Shown in pieces: positions 1 through 8,073 of a stretch of 64,000 bases of DNA (positions are counted from its first letter, which is position 1; each line of letters opens with the position of its first letter). The notes under the pieces are model-generated. The model worked only from the letters and a program-made list of their open reading frames with translations. It searched no databases and was not told the DNA's origin. The translations under genes and the position numbers were made by a program. The DNA lies in the NCBI RefSeq assembly GCF_002906155.1, contig NZ_MUJK01000001.1:868001-932000 (forward strand), written 5' to 3'. This DNA comes from Pseudomonas laurylsulfativorans (lineage in GTDB: Bacteria; Pseudomonadota; Gammaproteobacteria; Pseudomonadales; Pseudomonadaceae).

Positions 1-393
1 GTTGTCGTCCTCCAACAAGACGATTTCCGCCAGGCTTTGCTGACGCACCAGCTGCGCCGGCAGGCGCTCAAGCATCAACGACAGAAAGTCCAGGCCGCAG
101 GTCAGTCCCGCCGCGACGTTGGGCTGGAGCATGGCCGTACGACACAGAAAGGCAAAACTGCCGGACTTTAGCTTGCGCGGGTCCATGCCAAAAAACTCGT
201 CATCCCCGCGACGCGCCAACAGCCGCCAGCACTTCGCATAGGTCGTGGCCGGCAGGCGGGCAAAGCTGCTGTCCAGCAACCGCGGGTCGATACCGAGCTT
301 GAGCAACACCTCTTCGGTGGCGGCTCCCGGGGCGCAACTTTGCAGCAGTGCTTCACGCAGCAGTTGTGCGGAGATGGTGTCTTTTTCCGACAT
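1..393 (-). CDS. AraC-family transcriptional regulator, N-terminal part (runs off the window)
   Basis: I translated this by hand from ATG at 393-391 to the window edge; 131 codons stay open. The product begins MSEKDTISAQ and contains a stretch around residues 60-110 with 'LPATTYAKCWRLL', 'GMDPRKLKSGSF' and 'LPAQLVRQQ'. This looks like the arabinose-binding-type N-terminal sensor domain found in many Pseudomonas AraC regulators. The DNA-binding helix-turn-helix half would lie beyond base 1 and is not visible, so the family call rests on the sensor half alone. The gene points away from the efe operon, so control of efe is possible but not shown. No clear Shine-Dalgarno sequence precedes the ATG. 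Confidence 0.7.
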   Translation of the reverse strand, partial: MSEKDTISAQLLREALLQSCAPGAATEEVLLKLGIDPRLLDSSFARLPATTYAKCWRLLARRGDDEFFGMDPRKLKSGSFAFLCRTAMLQPNVAAGLTCGLDFLSLMLERLPAQLVRQQSLAEIVLLEDDN

Positions 394-480
394 GGATCGC
401 GGCAAGGCCTGTTCTTGTTCGAGTGGGGGGCATATTAGCTGAAACCACCCACCTGGCGCTGTTCCTGTGGGCAATCAACC

Positions 481-507
481 CCTGTAGGAGCTGGCTTGCC
501 AGCGATG
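481..507 (+). repeat. REP element (GTAGGAGCTGGCTTGCCAGCGAT family), left member
   Basis: It reads CCTGTAGGAGCTGGCTTGCC then AGCGATG. It carries the inner palindrome CTGGCTTGCCAG. An inverted partner lies at 750-773. The same unit recurs at several other gene borders in this window. Confidence 0.9.
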
Positions 508-578
508 ACGGCCGACCAGCCGACCAGGTTCTTCACAGGCGAACAAATTCCGCGATCAGGCCGGCCGGTAGGCCGCCT

Positions 579-700
579 CGCTTTGGCTTTGGTTTTTGAT
601 CTTCTTGCCCCCTCGAGAGGCCGAACGAAACGGGCAAGAGCCCTTGGTTACTTGGGGTTGGGCGGCATTCCGTTTTTCCAAGTGACCCGCCGTAAGGGGC
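579..700. repeat. Possible truncated intergenic repeat between two REPs
   Basis: This 120-base block lies between two oppositely oriented REPs in the 394-896 gap. It has no convincing coding potential. It contains an inverted pair, GGTTACTTGG at 646-655 and CCAAGTGACC at 678-687 (9 of 10 pairing). The text (CGCTTTGGCTTTG, GGCCGAACG, CAAGTGACCCGCCGTAAGGG) resembles, from memory, a longer intergenic repeat module common in Pseudomonas. Its repeat status cannot be shown inside this window because there is only one copy. Confidence 0.4.
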
Positions 701-749
701 AGCAATGGATATGTACACCTCATGGAAAATAGTCGGCAATCAGGCCGCC

Positions 750-773
750 ATCGCTGGCAAGCCAGCTCCTACC
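750..773 (-). repeat. REP element, right inverted member
   Basis: It reads ATCGCTGGCAAGCCAGCTCC then TACC, the reverse complement of the 481-507 unit. The two face each other 240 bases apart, around the putative repeat at 579-700. Confidence 0.88.
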
Positions 774-837
774 GGGTAAAGCGTGATCTTCAGGACCGTT
801 CAGCTTAGGTTCAGGTAATTGTCAATCAATGCCATAT

Positions 838-856
838 GGGAATGAGTGTCATTATG
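838..856 (+). promoter_or_regulatory. Candidate Fur box upstream of efeU
   Basis: The 19 bases centre on the perfect inverted repeat AATGA-GTG-TCATT (841-853). They match the classical Fur consensus GATAATGATAATCATTATC at 13 of 19 positions by my count. The site lies about 40 bases upstream of the efeU start, where iron repression would be expected. The match is visible in the sequence; the regulation is inferred. Confidence 0.55.
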
Positions 857-896
857 TTACAAATTAGCTCCCTATCTAAATTCGAGACGCCGCTGA

Positions 897-1736
897 ATGC
901 TTGTTCCTTTCCTGATCATGCTGCGCGAAGGTGTCGAGGCCGCGCTGATCGTTGGCATTATCGCCAGTTACCTCAAACAGACCGGTCGCGGCCAATGGCT
1001 GCCGGCGATGTGGATCGGGGTGTTTCTTGCTATCACGCTCGCCCTGCTGGTAGGCGGTGGTCTGGAACTGGTCAGTGCCGAGTTTCCGCAGAAACAACAG
1101 GAGCTATTTGAGGGCATTGTTGGACTGGTCGCCGTCGGCATTCTCAGCTCCATGGTGTTCTGGATGCGCAAGGTAGCGCGTTCGATCAAGCATTCATTGC
1201 ACCAGTCCCTTGACCACGCATTGACCGGTTCCGGACACCAGGTGATCGCACTGATCGCCATGGTGTTTTTCGCCGTGGCCCGCGAAGGCCTGGAAACAGT
1301 GTTTTTCCTGCTCGCGGTATTCCAGCAAAGCGAAGGCCCGGCAGCACCGATCGGCGCCCTGCTCGGTTTGGTCCTGGCCATCGTCATCGGTTTCCTGATC
1401 TACAGCGGCAGCATGCGCCTGAACCTCGCGGCGTTCTTTCGCTGGACCGGCCTGTTCATCCTGGTGGTGGCAGCCGGCATCCTCGCCAACTCGGTGCAGG
1501 CACTGCACGAAGCCGGGCTCTGGAATCACCTGCAAACCGTGCTGTTCGACTTCAGCACAACCCTGCCGATGGACGGCCCGCTGGGCTCGGTGCTGGCCGG
1601 CATGTTCGGTTACCAGGATGCGCCGACCGTCAGCACCCTGGGTGCGTACCTGATCTATCTGCTGGTGGCGCTGGTGATGTTCTTCTCCCCGGCCGGCGCA
1701 CCTGCCAAGCAACCTTCTTCCGCTTCCAGCCAGTAA
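897..1736 (+). CDS. efeU: EfeU/FTR1-family ferrous iron permease
   Basis: This is a 279-residue polytopic membrane protein of the FTR1/EfeU family, which moves iron across the inner membrane. Two REXXE iron-binding motifs are present: REGVE at residues 10-14 inside the first membrane helix and REGLE at 129-133, also in a helix. About seven hydrophobic segments follow the family pattern. The length matches E. coli EfeU (276). It is the first gene of a tight efeU-efeO-efeB-efeM operon, with efeO starting 8 bases after its stop. A candidate Fur site lies just upstream. No strong ribosome site precedes the chosen ATG, but the protein has to start close to here because REGVE falls at residue 10. 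Confidence 0.93.
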   Translation: MLVPFLIMLREGVEAALIVGIIASYLKQTGRGQWLPAMWIGVFLAITLALLVGGGLELVSAEFPQKQQELFEGIVGLVAVGILSSMVFWMRKVARSIKHSLHQSLDHALTGSGHQVIALIAMVFFAVAREGLETVFFLLAVFQQSEGPAAPIGALLGLVLAIVIGFLIYSGSMRLNLAAFFRWTGLFILVVAAGILANSVQALHEAGLWNHLQTVLFDFSTTLPMDGPLGSVLAGMFGYQDAPTVSTLGAYLIYLLVALVMFFSPAGAPAKQPSSASSQ

Positions 1737-1744
1737 GGGCTCCC

Positions 1745-2944
1745 ATGCCAAACCAAGCCCCAATCCAGGCTTCCCCTCCCCGCGCCTTGCGCTGGGCGCT
1801 GGCCGGTTCGGTGATCGTGATGATCGCCGCCGGCGGCCTGTTCTACTACGCGTCGAAAATGGCGGCGGCCAAACGCCAGGCCAACCACGACGAAGTGGTG
1901 GTGACCATCCACCCGCACAGTTGCGAACCCAATGCCCTCACCGTCCCGGCCGGGCGCGCCAGCTTTCGGATCGTCAACCGCTCCGACCGGGCCGTGGAAT
2001 GGGAGATCCTCGACGGCGTGCTGGTCATCGAAGAGCGGGAAAACATCGCACCCGGTTTGAGCCAGGTCATCAATGCCAACCTGCTGCCCGGTGACTACAC
2101 CATCACTTGCGGACTGCTGAGCAACCCGCGTGGCACCTTGCATGTCACGCCAACAGCGGCCTCCGAGGCCGCCGCCAGCGCCCGGCCATCGATGGTCGCG
2201 TTTGTCGGACCACTGTCGGAGTTCCGTGTGTACCTGAGCAGCCAGGGCACCGCGCTGATCAAGGCCGTCACCGCCCTGCAGCAAGCCATCGACTCCGGTG
2301 ACCTGGACCAGGCGCAAGCCTTGTATGTGCCGGCCCGCGCCGCCTATCAGCGTGTGGCGCCTGCCGCCCAACGCCTGGCGGAACTGGACAACGCCATCAA
2401 TGCCCGCGCCGACTATTTCGAACAACGTGAACAGGATCCCGGCTTCGTGGGCTTTCACCGCATCGAATACGCATTGTTTCAACAGCGCAGCCTCGCGAAC
2501 CTGGCGCCGATTGCCCAGCGCCTGCTGACAGATGTCACCACCCTCAAACAACAGCTGTTGGCCCAGTCACTGCCGCCGGAGCAACTGGTGAGCATCATGG
2601 TGCGCAATCTCAACAGCATTGCCGATGTCCGTGCCAGTAGCGGCGAGGAAGAACGTTACAGCCATAGCGACCTGAACGGCTTCGCCGCCAACCTTGATGC
2701 CGCCCTCAAAGCCGTCGACCTGTTGCGTCCGTTGCTGAGCAAATCCGCGGCCGGGCTGTTGCCGAAAATCGACAGTGCCCTCAACGCCTTCGATGCCGAA
2801 CTCAATGGTTTGAAGGTCAGCGACGGTTACGCCAGCTACGACAGCGTCAACGCCGGGCAGCGCAAACAGATCGCCGACAAGGCCAAGGCACTGGCCGCCG
2901 CCCTCGACGCAATCGATCCCGCCCTTGGCCTTTCCGGCCTGTAA
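1745..2944 (+). CDS. efeO: EfeO iron-uptake protein (cupredoxin plus imelysin M75 domains)
   Basis: The 399-residue protein has an N-terminal membrane anchor or uncleaved signal (about residues 17-37). A cupredoxin-like domain follows (about 45-140, with Cys/His-bearing segments 'IHPHSCEPNAL' and 'GDYTITCGLL'), then an imelysin/M75 domain. The M75 signature HxxE is at H238-E241 in 'GFHRIEYALF'. In the EfeUOB system EfeO is periplasmic and is thought to bind or oxidise iron and hand it to EfeU. The gene lies between efeU (8-base gap) and efeB (17-base gap). Its domain set matches full-length EfeO rather than the short EfeM form encoded two genes downstream. Confidence 0.92.
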   Translation: MPNQAPIQASPPRALRWALAGSVIVMIAAGGLFYYASKMAAAKRQANHDEVVVTIHPHSCEPNALTVPAGRASFRIVNRSDRAVEWEILDGVLVIEERENIAPGLSQVINANLLPGDYTITCGLLSNPRGTLHVTPTAASEAAASARPSMVAFVGPLSEFRVYLSSQGTALIKAVTALQQAIDSGDLDQAQALYVPARAAYQRVAPAAQRLAELDNAINARADYFEQREQDPGFVGFHRIEYALFQQRSLANLAPIAQRLLTDVTTLKQQLLAQSLPPEQLVSIMVRNLNSIADVRASSGEEERYSHSDLNGFAANLDAALKAVDLLRPLLSKSAAGLLPKIDSALNAFDAELNGLKVSDGYASYDSVNAGQRKQIADKAKALAAALDAIDPALGLSGL

Positions 2945-2961
2945 GCAGAAGACGCCAACCT

Positions 2962-4272
2962 ATGAATGATCCAGAGCAATTCAACCTCCAGCGTCGCCGT
3001 GTACTGATGGGCATGGGCGCCGCCGGTGTCGCCCTTGCAGGCTCAGCACTCAGTTGCCCGGCCATGGCCGCCAGCCCCGCGCAAGTCGCCGAAGCGCCGA
3101 GCAGCGACAAGACCTTGGACCGCCACGCGTTCCATGGCCAACACCAGACCGGCATTGTCACGCCACGCCCGGCGTCCGGCATGCTGGTGTCGTTCGATGT
3201 GCTGGCCAGCGACCGTGAGGACCTTGAGCGGCTGTTTCGCACCCTGAACCAGCGGATTGAGTTCCTGATGAAAGGCGGTCCGGTGACCCAGGTCGATCCG
3301 AAACTGCCACCCGTGGACTCGGGCATCCTCGGTCCGGTGGTGACCCCGGATAACCTGACCATCACAGTGTCAGTGGGTGAATCGCTGTTCGACGAGCGAT
3401 TTGGCCTGACCAACGCCAAGCCCAAGCGGCTGATACGCATGGTCGGCTTCCCCAACGACGCGCTGGAAGCCGATTGCTGCCATGGCGACTTGAGCATCCA
3501 GTTCTGCTCCAACACCGCCGACACCAACATCCACGCCCTGCGTGACATCGTGAAAAACCTGCCGGACCTGCTGCTGGTGCGCTGGAAACAGGAAGGCAGC
3601 GTGCCGCCCCAGGCCCCGGCGAAACCCGGCGTGCCAGCACAGAGCGCACGCAATTTCCTCGGTTTTCGCGACGGTTCGGCCAACCCCGACTCCAACGACG
3701 CCAAGACCATGGACAGCATTGTCTGGGTGCAACCCGGCAGCGATGAACCGGCGTGGGCCGCCAACGGCAGCTATCAGGCCGTGCGGATCATCCGCAACTT
3801 CGTCGAGCGCTGGGACCGCACACCGTTGCAGGAACAGGAAAGCATTCTCGGCCGGGTCAAAAGCACTGGCGCACCCATGGGCGGTGCCCACGAAACCGAA
3901 GTGCCGGACTACAGCACAGACCCTGCAGGCAAGCTGACCCGGCTCGACGCGCACATCCGCCTGGCCAACCCGCGCACCGCCGCGACCCAGGCCAACCTGA
4001 TCCTGCGCCGGCCGTTCAACTACTCCAACGGCGTGAACAAGAACGGCCAGCTCGACATGGGCCTGCTGTTCATCTGCTACCAGGCCGACCTGGAGAAAGG
4101 CTTCATCACCGTGCAAACCCGACTCAACGGCGAACCGCTGGAGGAATACCTCAAGCCTGTGGGCGGCGGCTACTTCTTCACGCTGCCCGGTGTCACCAGC
4201 GAACAGGATTTCATCGGTCGCTCGCTGCTCAATGCCACACAACCCGCTCGTCAATCAAAAGCAACCGCCTAA
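2962..4272 (+). CDS. efeB: EfeB DyP-type heme peroxidase, Tat-exported
   Basis: This is a 436-residue dye-decolourising peroxidase. The N-terminus carries a twin-arginine signal (RRR at 11-13, then a hydrophobic stretch ending near 'CPAMAAS'), so it is exported folded with heme. The DyP distal motif GxxDG is present as 'GFRDGSANP', with the catalytic Asp at 237. The probable proximal heme ligand is H331 in 'AHIRLANPR'. In Efe systems EfeB is a periplasmic peroxidase that takes part in ferrous iron oxidation; iron extraction from heme has also been proposed. It sits third in the efe operon. Confidence 0.93.
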   Translation: MNDPEQFNLQRRRVLMGMGAAGVALAGSALSCPAMAASPAQVAEAPSSDKTLDRHAFHGQHQTGIVTPRPASGMLVSFDVLASDREDLERLFRTLNQRIEFLMKGGPVTQVDPKLPPVDSGILGPVVTPDNLTITVSVGESLFDERFGLTNAKPKRLIRMVGFPNDALEADCCHGDLSIQFCSNTADTNIHALRDIVKNLPDLLLVRWKQEGSVPPQAPAKPGVPAQSARNFLGFRDGSANPDSNDAKTMDSIVWVQPGSDEPAWAANGSYQAVRIIRNFVERWDRTPLQEQESILGRVKSTGAPMGGAHETEVPDYSTDPAGKLTRLDAHIRLANPRTAATQANLILRRPFNYSNGVNKNGQLDMGLLFICYQADLEKGFITVQTRLNGEPLEEYLKPVGGGYFFTLPGVTSEQDFIGRSLLNATQPARQSKATA

Positions 4273-4299
4273 CCAACACATCCCTCACGGAACCGCCCC

Positions 4300-5124
4300 A
4301 TGAAAAAGTCACCTCTCGCGTTAATGCTGACCCTTGGCTTGCTCAACACTTCGCTTTCGGCCTTCGCTGCGACAGCGCCGCTGGACCTGGTGGGGCCGGT
4401 CTCGGACTACAAGATTTACGTGACCGAACAACTGGACGAGCTGGCCAGCCACACCCAGCAATTCACCGACGCCGTGAAAAAGGGCGACCTGGCCACCGCG
4501 CAAAAACTCTACGCGCCGACTCGCGTCTACTACGAGTCGATCGAGCCGATCGCCGAGCTATTCAGTGATCTGGATGCGTCCATCGACTCTCGCGTCGACG
4601 ACCACGAAAAAGGCGTGAAAGCCGAAGACTTCACCGGTTTCCACCGCCTCGAATACTCGCTGTTCTCGGAAAAGAGCATCAAAGACCTGGGTGAACTGGC
4701 TGACGGTTTGAACAAAGACGTGAAAGACCTGCAAACCCGTGTGGCCGGCCTGACCTTCCCGCCTGAGAAAGTCGTGGGTGGCGCCGCTGCGCTGCTCGAA
4801 GAAGTGGCGGCGACCAAGATCTCCGGTGAAGAAGACCGCTACAGCCACACTGACCTCTATGACTTGCAGGGCAACATCGACGGCGCGAAGAAAATCGTCG
4901 ACCTGTTCCGTCCGCAGATCGAGAAGCAGGACGCGGCGTTCGTGGCCAAGGTCGACAAGAACTTCGCCACCGTGGACAAGGTCCTGGCCAGGTACAAGAC
5001 CAAGGATGGCGGTTTCGAGACCTATGACAAGGTGAAGGACGCCGACCGTAAAGCCCTCGTCGGCCCGGTCAACACCCTGGCTGAAGACTTGTCGACTTTG
5101 CGCGGAAAGCTCGGTTTGAACTAG
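4300..5124 (+). CDS. efeM: EfeM-like short imelysin/M75 lipoprotein-free periplasmic protein
   Basis: The 274-residue protein has a cleavable signal peptide (MKKSPLALMLTLGLL, cleavage near SAFAAT). Its imelysin domain carries the HxxE motif at H115-E118 ('GFHRLEYSLF') and the 'GEEDRYSHTDLYDLQGN' segment shared with EfeO. It lacks the cupredoxin domain, which makes it the EfeM type known from Pseudomonas. It is the last gene of the efe operon (27 bases after efeB) and is followed by a REP hairpin. It probably binds iron in the periplasm alongside EfeO. Confidence 0.85.
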   Translation: MKKSPLALMLTLGLLNTSLSAFAATAPLDLVGPVSDYKIYVTEQLDELASHTQQFTDAVKKGDLATAQKLYAPTRVYYESIEPIAELFSDLDASIDSRVDDHEKGVKAEDFTGFHRLEYSLFSEKSIKDLGELADGLNKDVKDLQTRVAGLTFPPEKVVGGAAALLEEVAATKISGEEDRYSHTDLYDLQGNIDGAKKIVDLFRPQIEKQDAAFVAKVDKNFATVDKVLARYKTKDGGFETYDKVKDADRKALVGPVNTLAEDLSTLRGKLGLN

Positions 5125-5147
5125 TTTTTCAGCGCCTGAGCGGCCCC

Positions 5148-5215
5148 CTTCGCTGGCAAGCCAACTCCTACAGGTTAATCGTATATGTCCTGTAGGAGCT
5201 GGCTTGCCAGCGAAG
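5148..5215. repeat. REP doublet forming a long hairpin between efeM and pssA
   Basis: Arms 5148-5174 and 5189-5215 are 27-base inverted copies with one wobble position and a 14-base loop. The second arm is followed directly by CTTTTT. It lies between the convergent ends of efeM and pssA and could act as a bidirectional terminator. Confidence 0.85.
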
Positions 5216-5227
5216 CTTTTTCAGACC

Positions 5228-6571
5228 TTAGAGGATTCGGTAAAGCAACCGCTCGATCCGCACACGACTCACGCGCTTGAGGAACTTGGCCACGCCCATC
5301 GGGTATTCGGCGAGGGTTTCCAGGTTCTGGAAGCGCTCGATACGACGGGTGTGCTGGAAGATTTCTGCAAGCTCATGACGACGCGGTTCCAGCAGTTCGC
5401 CTTGGGGATCATCGATCAACAAGGCGTTTTCCAGATCAAGTCGAAACGCCCGCGGGTTGAGGTTATTGCCAGTCAGCAAGGTATAGCGCTGGTCGATCCA
5501 CATGCCCTTGAGGTGATAGGTATTGTCGCCATCACGCCACAAATGCAGGTTCAACTGGCCGCTGTCGATGTTGCGCTGATGGCGCTTGGCGAACCGACGC
5601 AAGCTGATTTCGTACAGGTACGGCAGCGCCGAAATGACCCGGAACGGTTCGCTCGGCGGAATGTAGAAGTCGTTGGCCGTCTTGTCGCCGACCACAATGT
5701 CGATCTTCACCCCACGGGCCAGCGCGCGGTTGATCTCGCGGATGATCGCCAGCGGCAGGTTGAAGTACGGCGTGCAAATGGTCAGCTGCTGCTGGGCGCT
5801 GGCGATCAGCTCGCAAATCACCCGGTTCAGCGGATTGTTCTTGCCAACGCCGAGCAGCGGGCTGACTGACAAACCCGTCCTGTCAGTGGTGCCCAGCGTG
5901 GTGTCGTACGCCGCGTGCTTGAGGCGGCTGCGCAGGTCGCCGATGTCATTGCGCAGGCTGCGGGTGGTCGGCAGGTTCGGCAGGTCAAGGCGGTGCACCG
6001 CTTTGGAAGCCACCAGACCGTGCTGCACCAGGTGCTGCATCGAATCGGCCAGTTCGCGATTGTGCAGCAGGTGATAGCGGTCGTAGCGGTACTTGTCGAA
6101 CTTGTGCAGATAGACGTTGTTCAGGCTCGCGCCGCTGTAGATCACACAGTCATCGATCACGAAGCCTTTAAGGTGCAACACGCCGAACAGCTCGCGGGTC
6201 TGTACCGGGACGCCATAGATCGGCACTTCACTTGCGTGGGTGCGGGTCATTTCCTGATACCAGGCCGAGTTGCCGGGTTGCTTGCCGGCACCGATCAGGC
6301 CGCGCTGGGCGCGCAACCAGTCAACCACCACCACCACGTCCAGTTCCGGACGCGCCAGCTTGGCCGCGTGCAAGGCATCGAGAATTTCCTGGCCGGCTTC
6401 ATCCTGTTGCAGGTACAGCGCAACGATATAAATGCGCCGTGTCGCGCTGGCGATTTTCTCCAGCAGGCAACGACGGAATTCAGCGGCGCCAGAGAGGATG
6501 CTGACGGCATCGGCCTTCAGCGGAAAACTGCGCAGTTTGGGCAGCAGGGAGCGTTTGAAAAGCGACGGCAT
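5228..6571 (-). CDS. pssA: CDP-diacylglycerol--serine O-phosphatidyltransferase (PLD superfamily)
   Basis: The 448-residue protein aligns from memory along its whole length with E. coli PssA (451 residues), including 'RYDRYHLLHNR', 'CTPYFNLPLA', 'GDKTANDFYIPP' and 'ITGNNLNPRA'-like text. Two HKD-type motifs mark the phospholipase D fold: H133-K135-D140 in 'HLKGFVIDD', and a second in 'HLKGMWIDQ' near residue 350. The enzyme makes phosphatidylserine for phosphatidylethanolamine synthesis. I chose the internal ATG at 6571 (MPSLFKRSLL) because it matches the start of E. coli PssA. The earlier in-frame ATG would run into the REP hairpin at 6657-6720. Confidence 0.93.
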   Translation of the reverse strand: MPSLFKRSLLPKLRSFPLKADAVSILSGAAEFRRCLLEKIASATRRIYIVALYLQQDEAGQEILDALHAAKLARPELDVVVVVDWLRAQRGLIGAGKQPGNSAWYQEMTRTHASEVPIYGVPVQTRELFGVLHLKGFVIDDCVIYSGASLNNVYLHKFDKYRYDRYHLLHNRELADSMQHLVQHGLVASKAVHRLDLPNLPTTRSLRNDIGDLRSRLKHAAYDTTLGTTDRTGLSVSPLLGVGKNNPLNRVICELIASAQQQLTICTPYFNLPLAIIREINRALARGVKIDIVVGDKTANDFYIPPSEPFRVISALPYLYEISLRRFAKRHQRNIDSGQLNLHLWRDGDNTYHLKGMWIDQRYTLLTGNNLNPRAFRLDLENALLIDDPQGELLEPRRHELAEIFQHTRRIERFQNLETLAEYPMGVAKFLKRVSRVRIERLLYRIL

Positions 6572-6656
6572 AGGGCTCGCAATGGGTCGAATCCGAAGAA
6601 CCCGAGAGCTTACACCATCGATGGGTTTGGGTCTTGTTGGCGTCTGTCCTGACGCC

Positions 6657-6720
6657 ATCGCTGGCAAGCCAGCTCCTACAGGAGAACGCGCGCTCCTGTA
6701 GGAGCTGGCTTGCCAGCGAT
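6657..6720. repeat. REP doublet, perfect 28-base inverted repeat
   Basis: Arms 6657-6684 and 6693-6720 are exact inverted copies with an 8-base loop (AACGCGCG). The doublet lies between the divergent pssA and TetR genes, unusually close to the TetR promoter. Confidence 0.92.
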
Positions 6721-6750
6721 AGCAATGCCTGGGTCACGCAAAAATAACAA

Positions 6751-6779
6751 TTGACCAAGGAGAACGATCGTTCTACTGT
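6751..6779 (+). promoter_or_regulatory. TetR promoter with palindromic operator in the spacer
   Basis: TTGACC (6751-6756), a 17-base spacer and TACTGT (6774-6779) form a good sigma-70-type promoter. The spacer carries the perfect 14-base palindrome AGAACGATCGTTCT (6761-6774), a typical TetR-family operator. The ATG at 6787 falls 7 bases after the -10 box, so the transcript would be leaderless or nearly so. The sequence features are direct; autorepression is inferred. Confidence 0.6.
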
Positions 6780-6786
6780 TGGCCGC

Positions 6787-7350
6787 ATGAACGAAATTAC
6801 TATCAATGACACACGCGACATCATTCTGGATGTCACCGAAAAGTTGATCTACAAAAGTGGCATCGCCGCCACTGGCATGGATCTCCTGGTGAAGACCGCC
6901 GGCGTCTCCAGAAAAAGTATCTACCGCTACTTCGCCAACAAGGACGATCTGGTGGTGGCCGCCCTGCAACGTCGCGACCAGCGCTGGATGCGCTGGTACA
7001 GAGGCGAAGTCGACCAGGCACAAACCCCGGCCGAACGCCTGCTCAACCTGTTTAGCGTGCTCAAGTCGTGGTTCGCCAGCGAAGGCTTTCGCGGCTGCGC
7101 CTTCATCAACACCAGTGGTGAAACCGGCGACCCGCAAGACCCGGTGCGCCTGGTCGCCAAAGACCATAAACAAAAGCTGCTCGACTACCTGTGCGAGCTG
7201 TGTACCGAACAGGGTGCCGAGGATCCGCAGATGCTGGCCAGACAACTGCTGATCCTGATCGATGGTGCCATTACCGTAGCACTTGTAATGGGTGATCACA
7301 GTGCCGCCGATAATGCGCAATGCATGGCGCGAAAGTTATTGGACCTGTAG
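6787..7350 (+). CDS. TetR/AcrR-family transcriptional regulator
   Basis: This is a 187-residue one-domain repressor. The N-terminal helix-turn-helix is clear: '[28 protein letters not shown]' spans about residues 30-57, where TetR proteins read 'S...IA..AGVS...IY.HF..K..L'. The C-terminal ligand half includes '[15 protein letters not shown]', typical of a Pseudomonas TetR subgroup. I chose ATG 6787 because an earlier in-frame start would place the promoter and operator inside the gene. The DUF1348 gene follows 55 bases downstream and is the likely target along with the regulator itself. Confidence 0.85.
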   Translation: MNEITINDTRDIILDVTEKLIYKSGIAATGMDLLVKTAGVSRKSIYRYFANKDDLVVAALQRRDQRWMRWYRGEVDQAQTPAERLLNLFSVLKSWFASEGFRGCAFINTSGETGDPQDPVRLVAKDHKQKLLDYLCELCTEQGAEDPQMLARQLLILIDGAITVALVMGDHSAADNAQCMARKLLDL

Positions 7351-7405
7351 CAACCTGATCAAGCTCGACAGTTGTTTTAACTTTAACTTGATACGGAGAG
7401 TTGAA

Positions 7406-7882
7406 ATGTCTAATGCAGAAGTTCGTCCACCATTGCCCCCTTTCACCCGTGAATCAGCCATTGAAAAAATTCGCCTGGCTGAAGACGGCTGGAACTCCCG
7501 CGATCCCGGGCGCGTGTCCCTGGCCTACACCCTGGACACCCAATGGCGTAATCGCGCCGAGTTCGCCCACAACCGCGAAGAAGCCAAGGCTTTCCTGACC
7601 CGCAAATGGGCCAAGGAACTGGATTATCGACTGATCAAGGAACTCTGGGCCTTTACCGACAACCGCATCGCCGTGCGTTATGCCTATGAATGGCACGATG
7701 ACTCGGGCAACTGGTTCCGCTCCTACGGCAACGAAAACTGGGAGTTCAACGAGGACGGCCTGATGGCCCGCCGCTTCGCCTGCATCAACGACATGCCGAT
7801 CAAGGAAAGCGAGCGCAAGTTCCACTGGCCGCTGGGGCGTCGTCCTGATGATCATCCGGGTTTGTCGGATCTGGGCCTGTAA
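7406..7882 (+). CDS. DUF1348 nuclear transport factor 2-like protein
   Basis: The 158-residue protein starts at ATG 7406, which has a good ribosome site (CGGAGAG, 6-7 bases upstream). '[25 protein letters not shown]' and '[27 protein letters not shown]' are hallmarks of the DUF1348 family of SnoaL/NTF2-like cone-shaped small proteins. No enzymatic role is established for the family. It follows a TetR regulator whose promoter has an operator, so it may be induced by a small ligand. A REP doublet follows the stop. Confidence 0.83.
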   Translation: MSNAEVRPPLPPFTRESAIEKIRLAEDGWNSRDPGRVSLAYTLDTQWRNRAEFAHNREEAKAFLTRKWAKELDYRLIKELWAFTDNRIAVRYAYEWHDDSGNWFRSYGNENWEFNEDGLMARRFACINDMPIKESERKFHWPLGRRPDDHPGLSDLGL

Positions 7883-7900
7883 TCCGACCTGACGCTGATC

Positions 7901-7992
7901 CCTGTAGGAGCTGGCTCGCCAGCGATACCGATCTGACATTCAACATCAATGTTGAATTTGATGACGCCATCGCTGGCAAGCCAGCTCCTACA
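7901..7992. repeat. REP doublet with an extra palindrome in the loop
   Basis: The arms are 7901-7926 and 7969-7992, in inverted orientation. The 42-base loop contains a second perfect inverted repeat, ATTCAACAT-CA-ATGTTGAAT at 7938-7957. Confidence 0.88.
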
Positions 7993-8073
7993 ATGGTGTT
8001 GTGTTGTTCGGGTGGGTAAGATGTCGCCCCTTCCCCGCAGCCTCTTTCTGCACCCGCCGAATAAGCCGATCCC

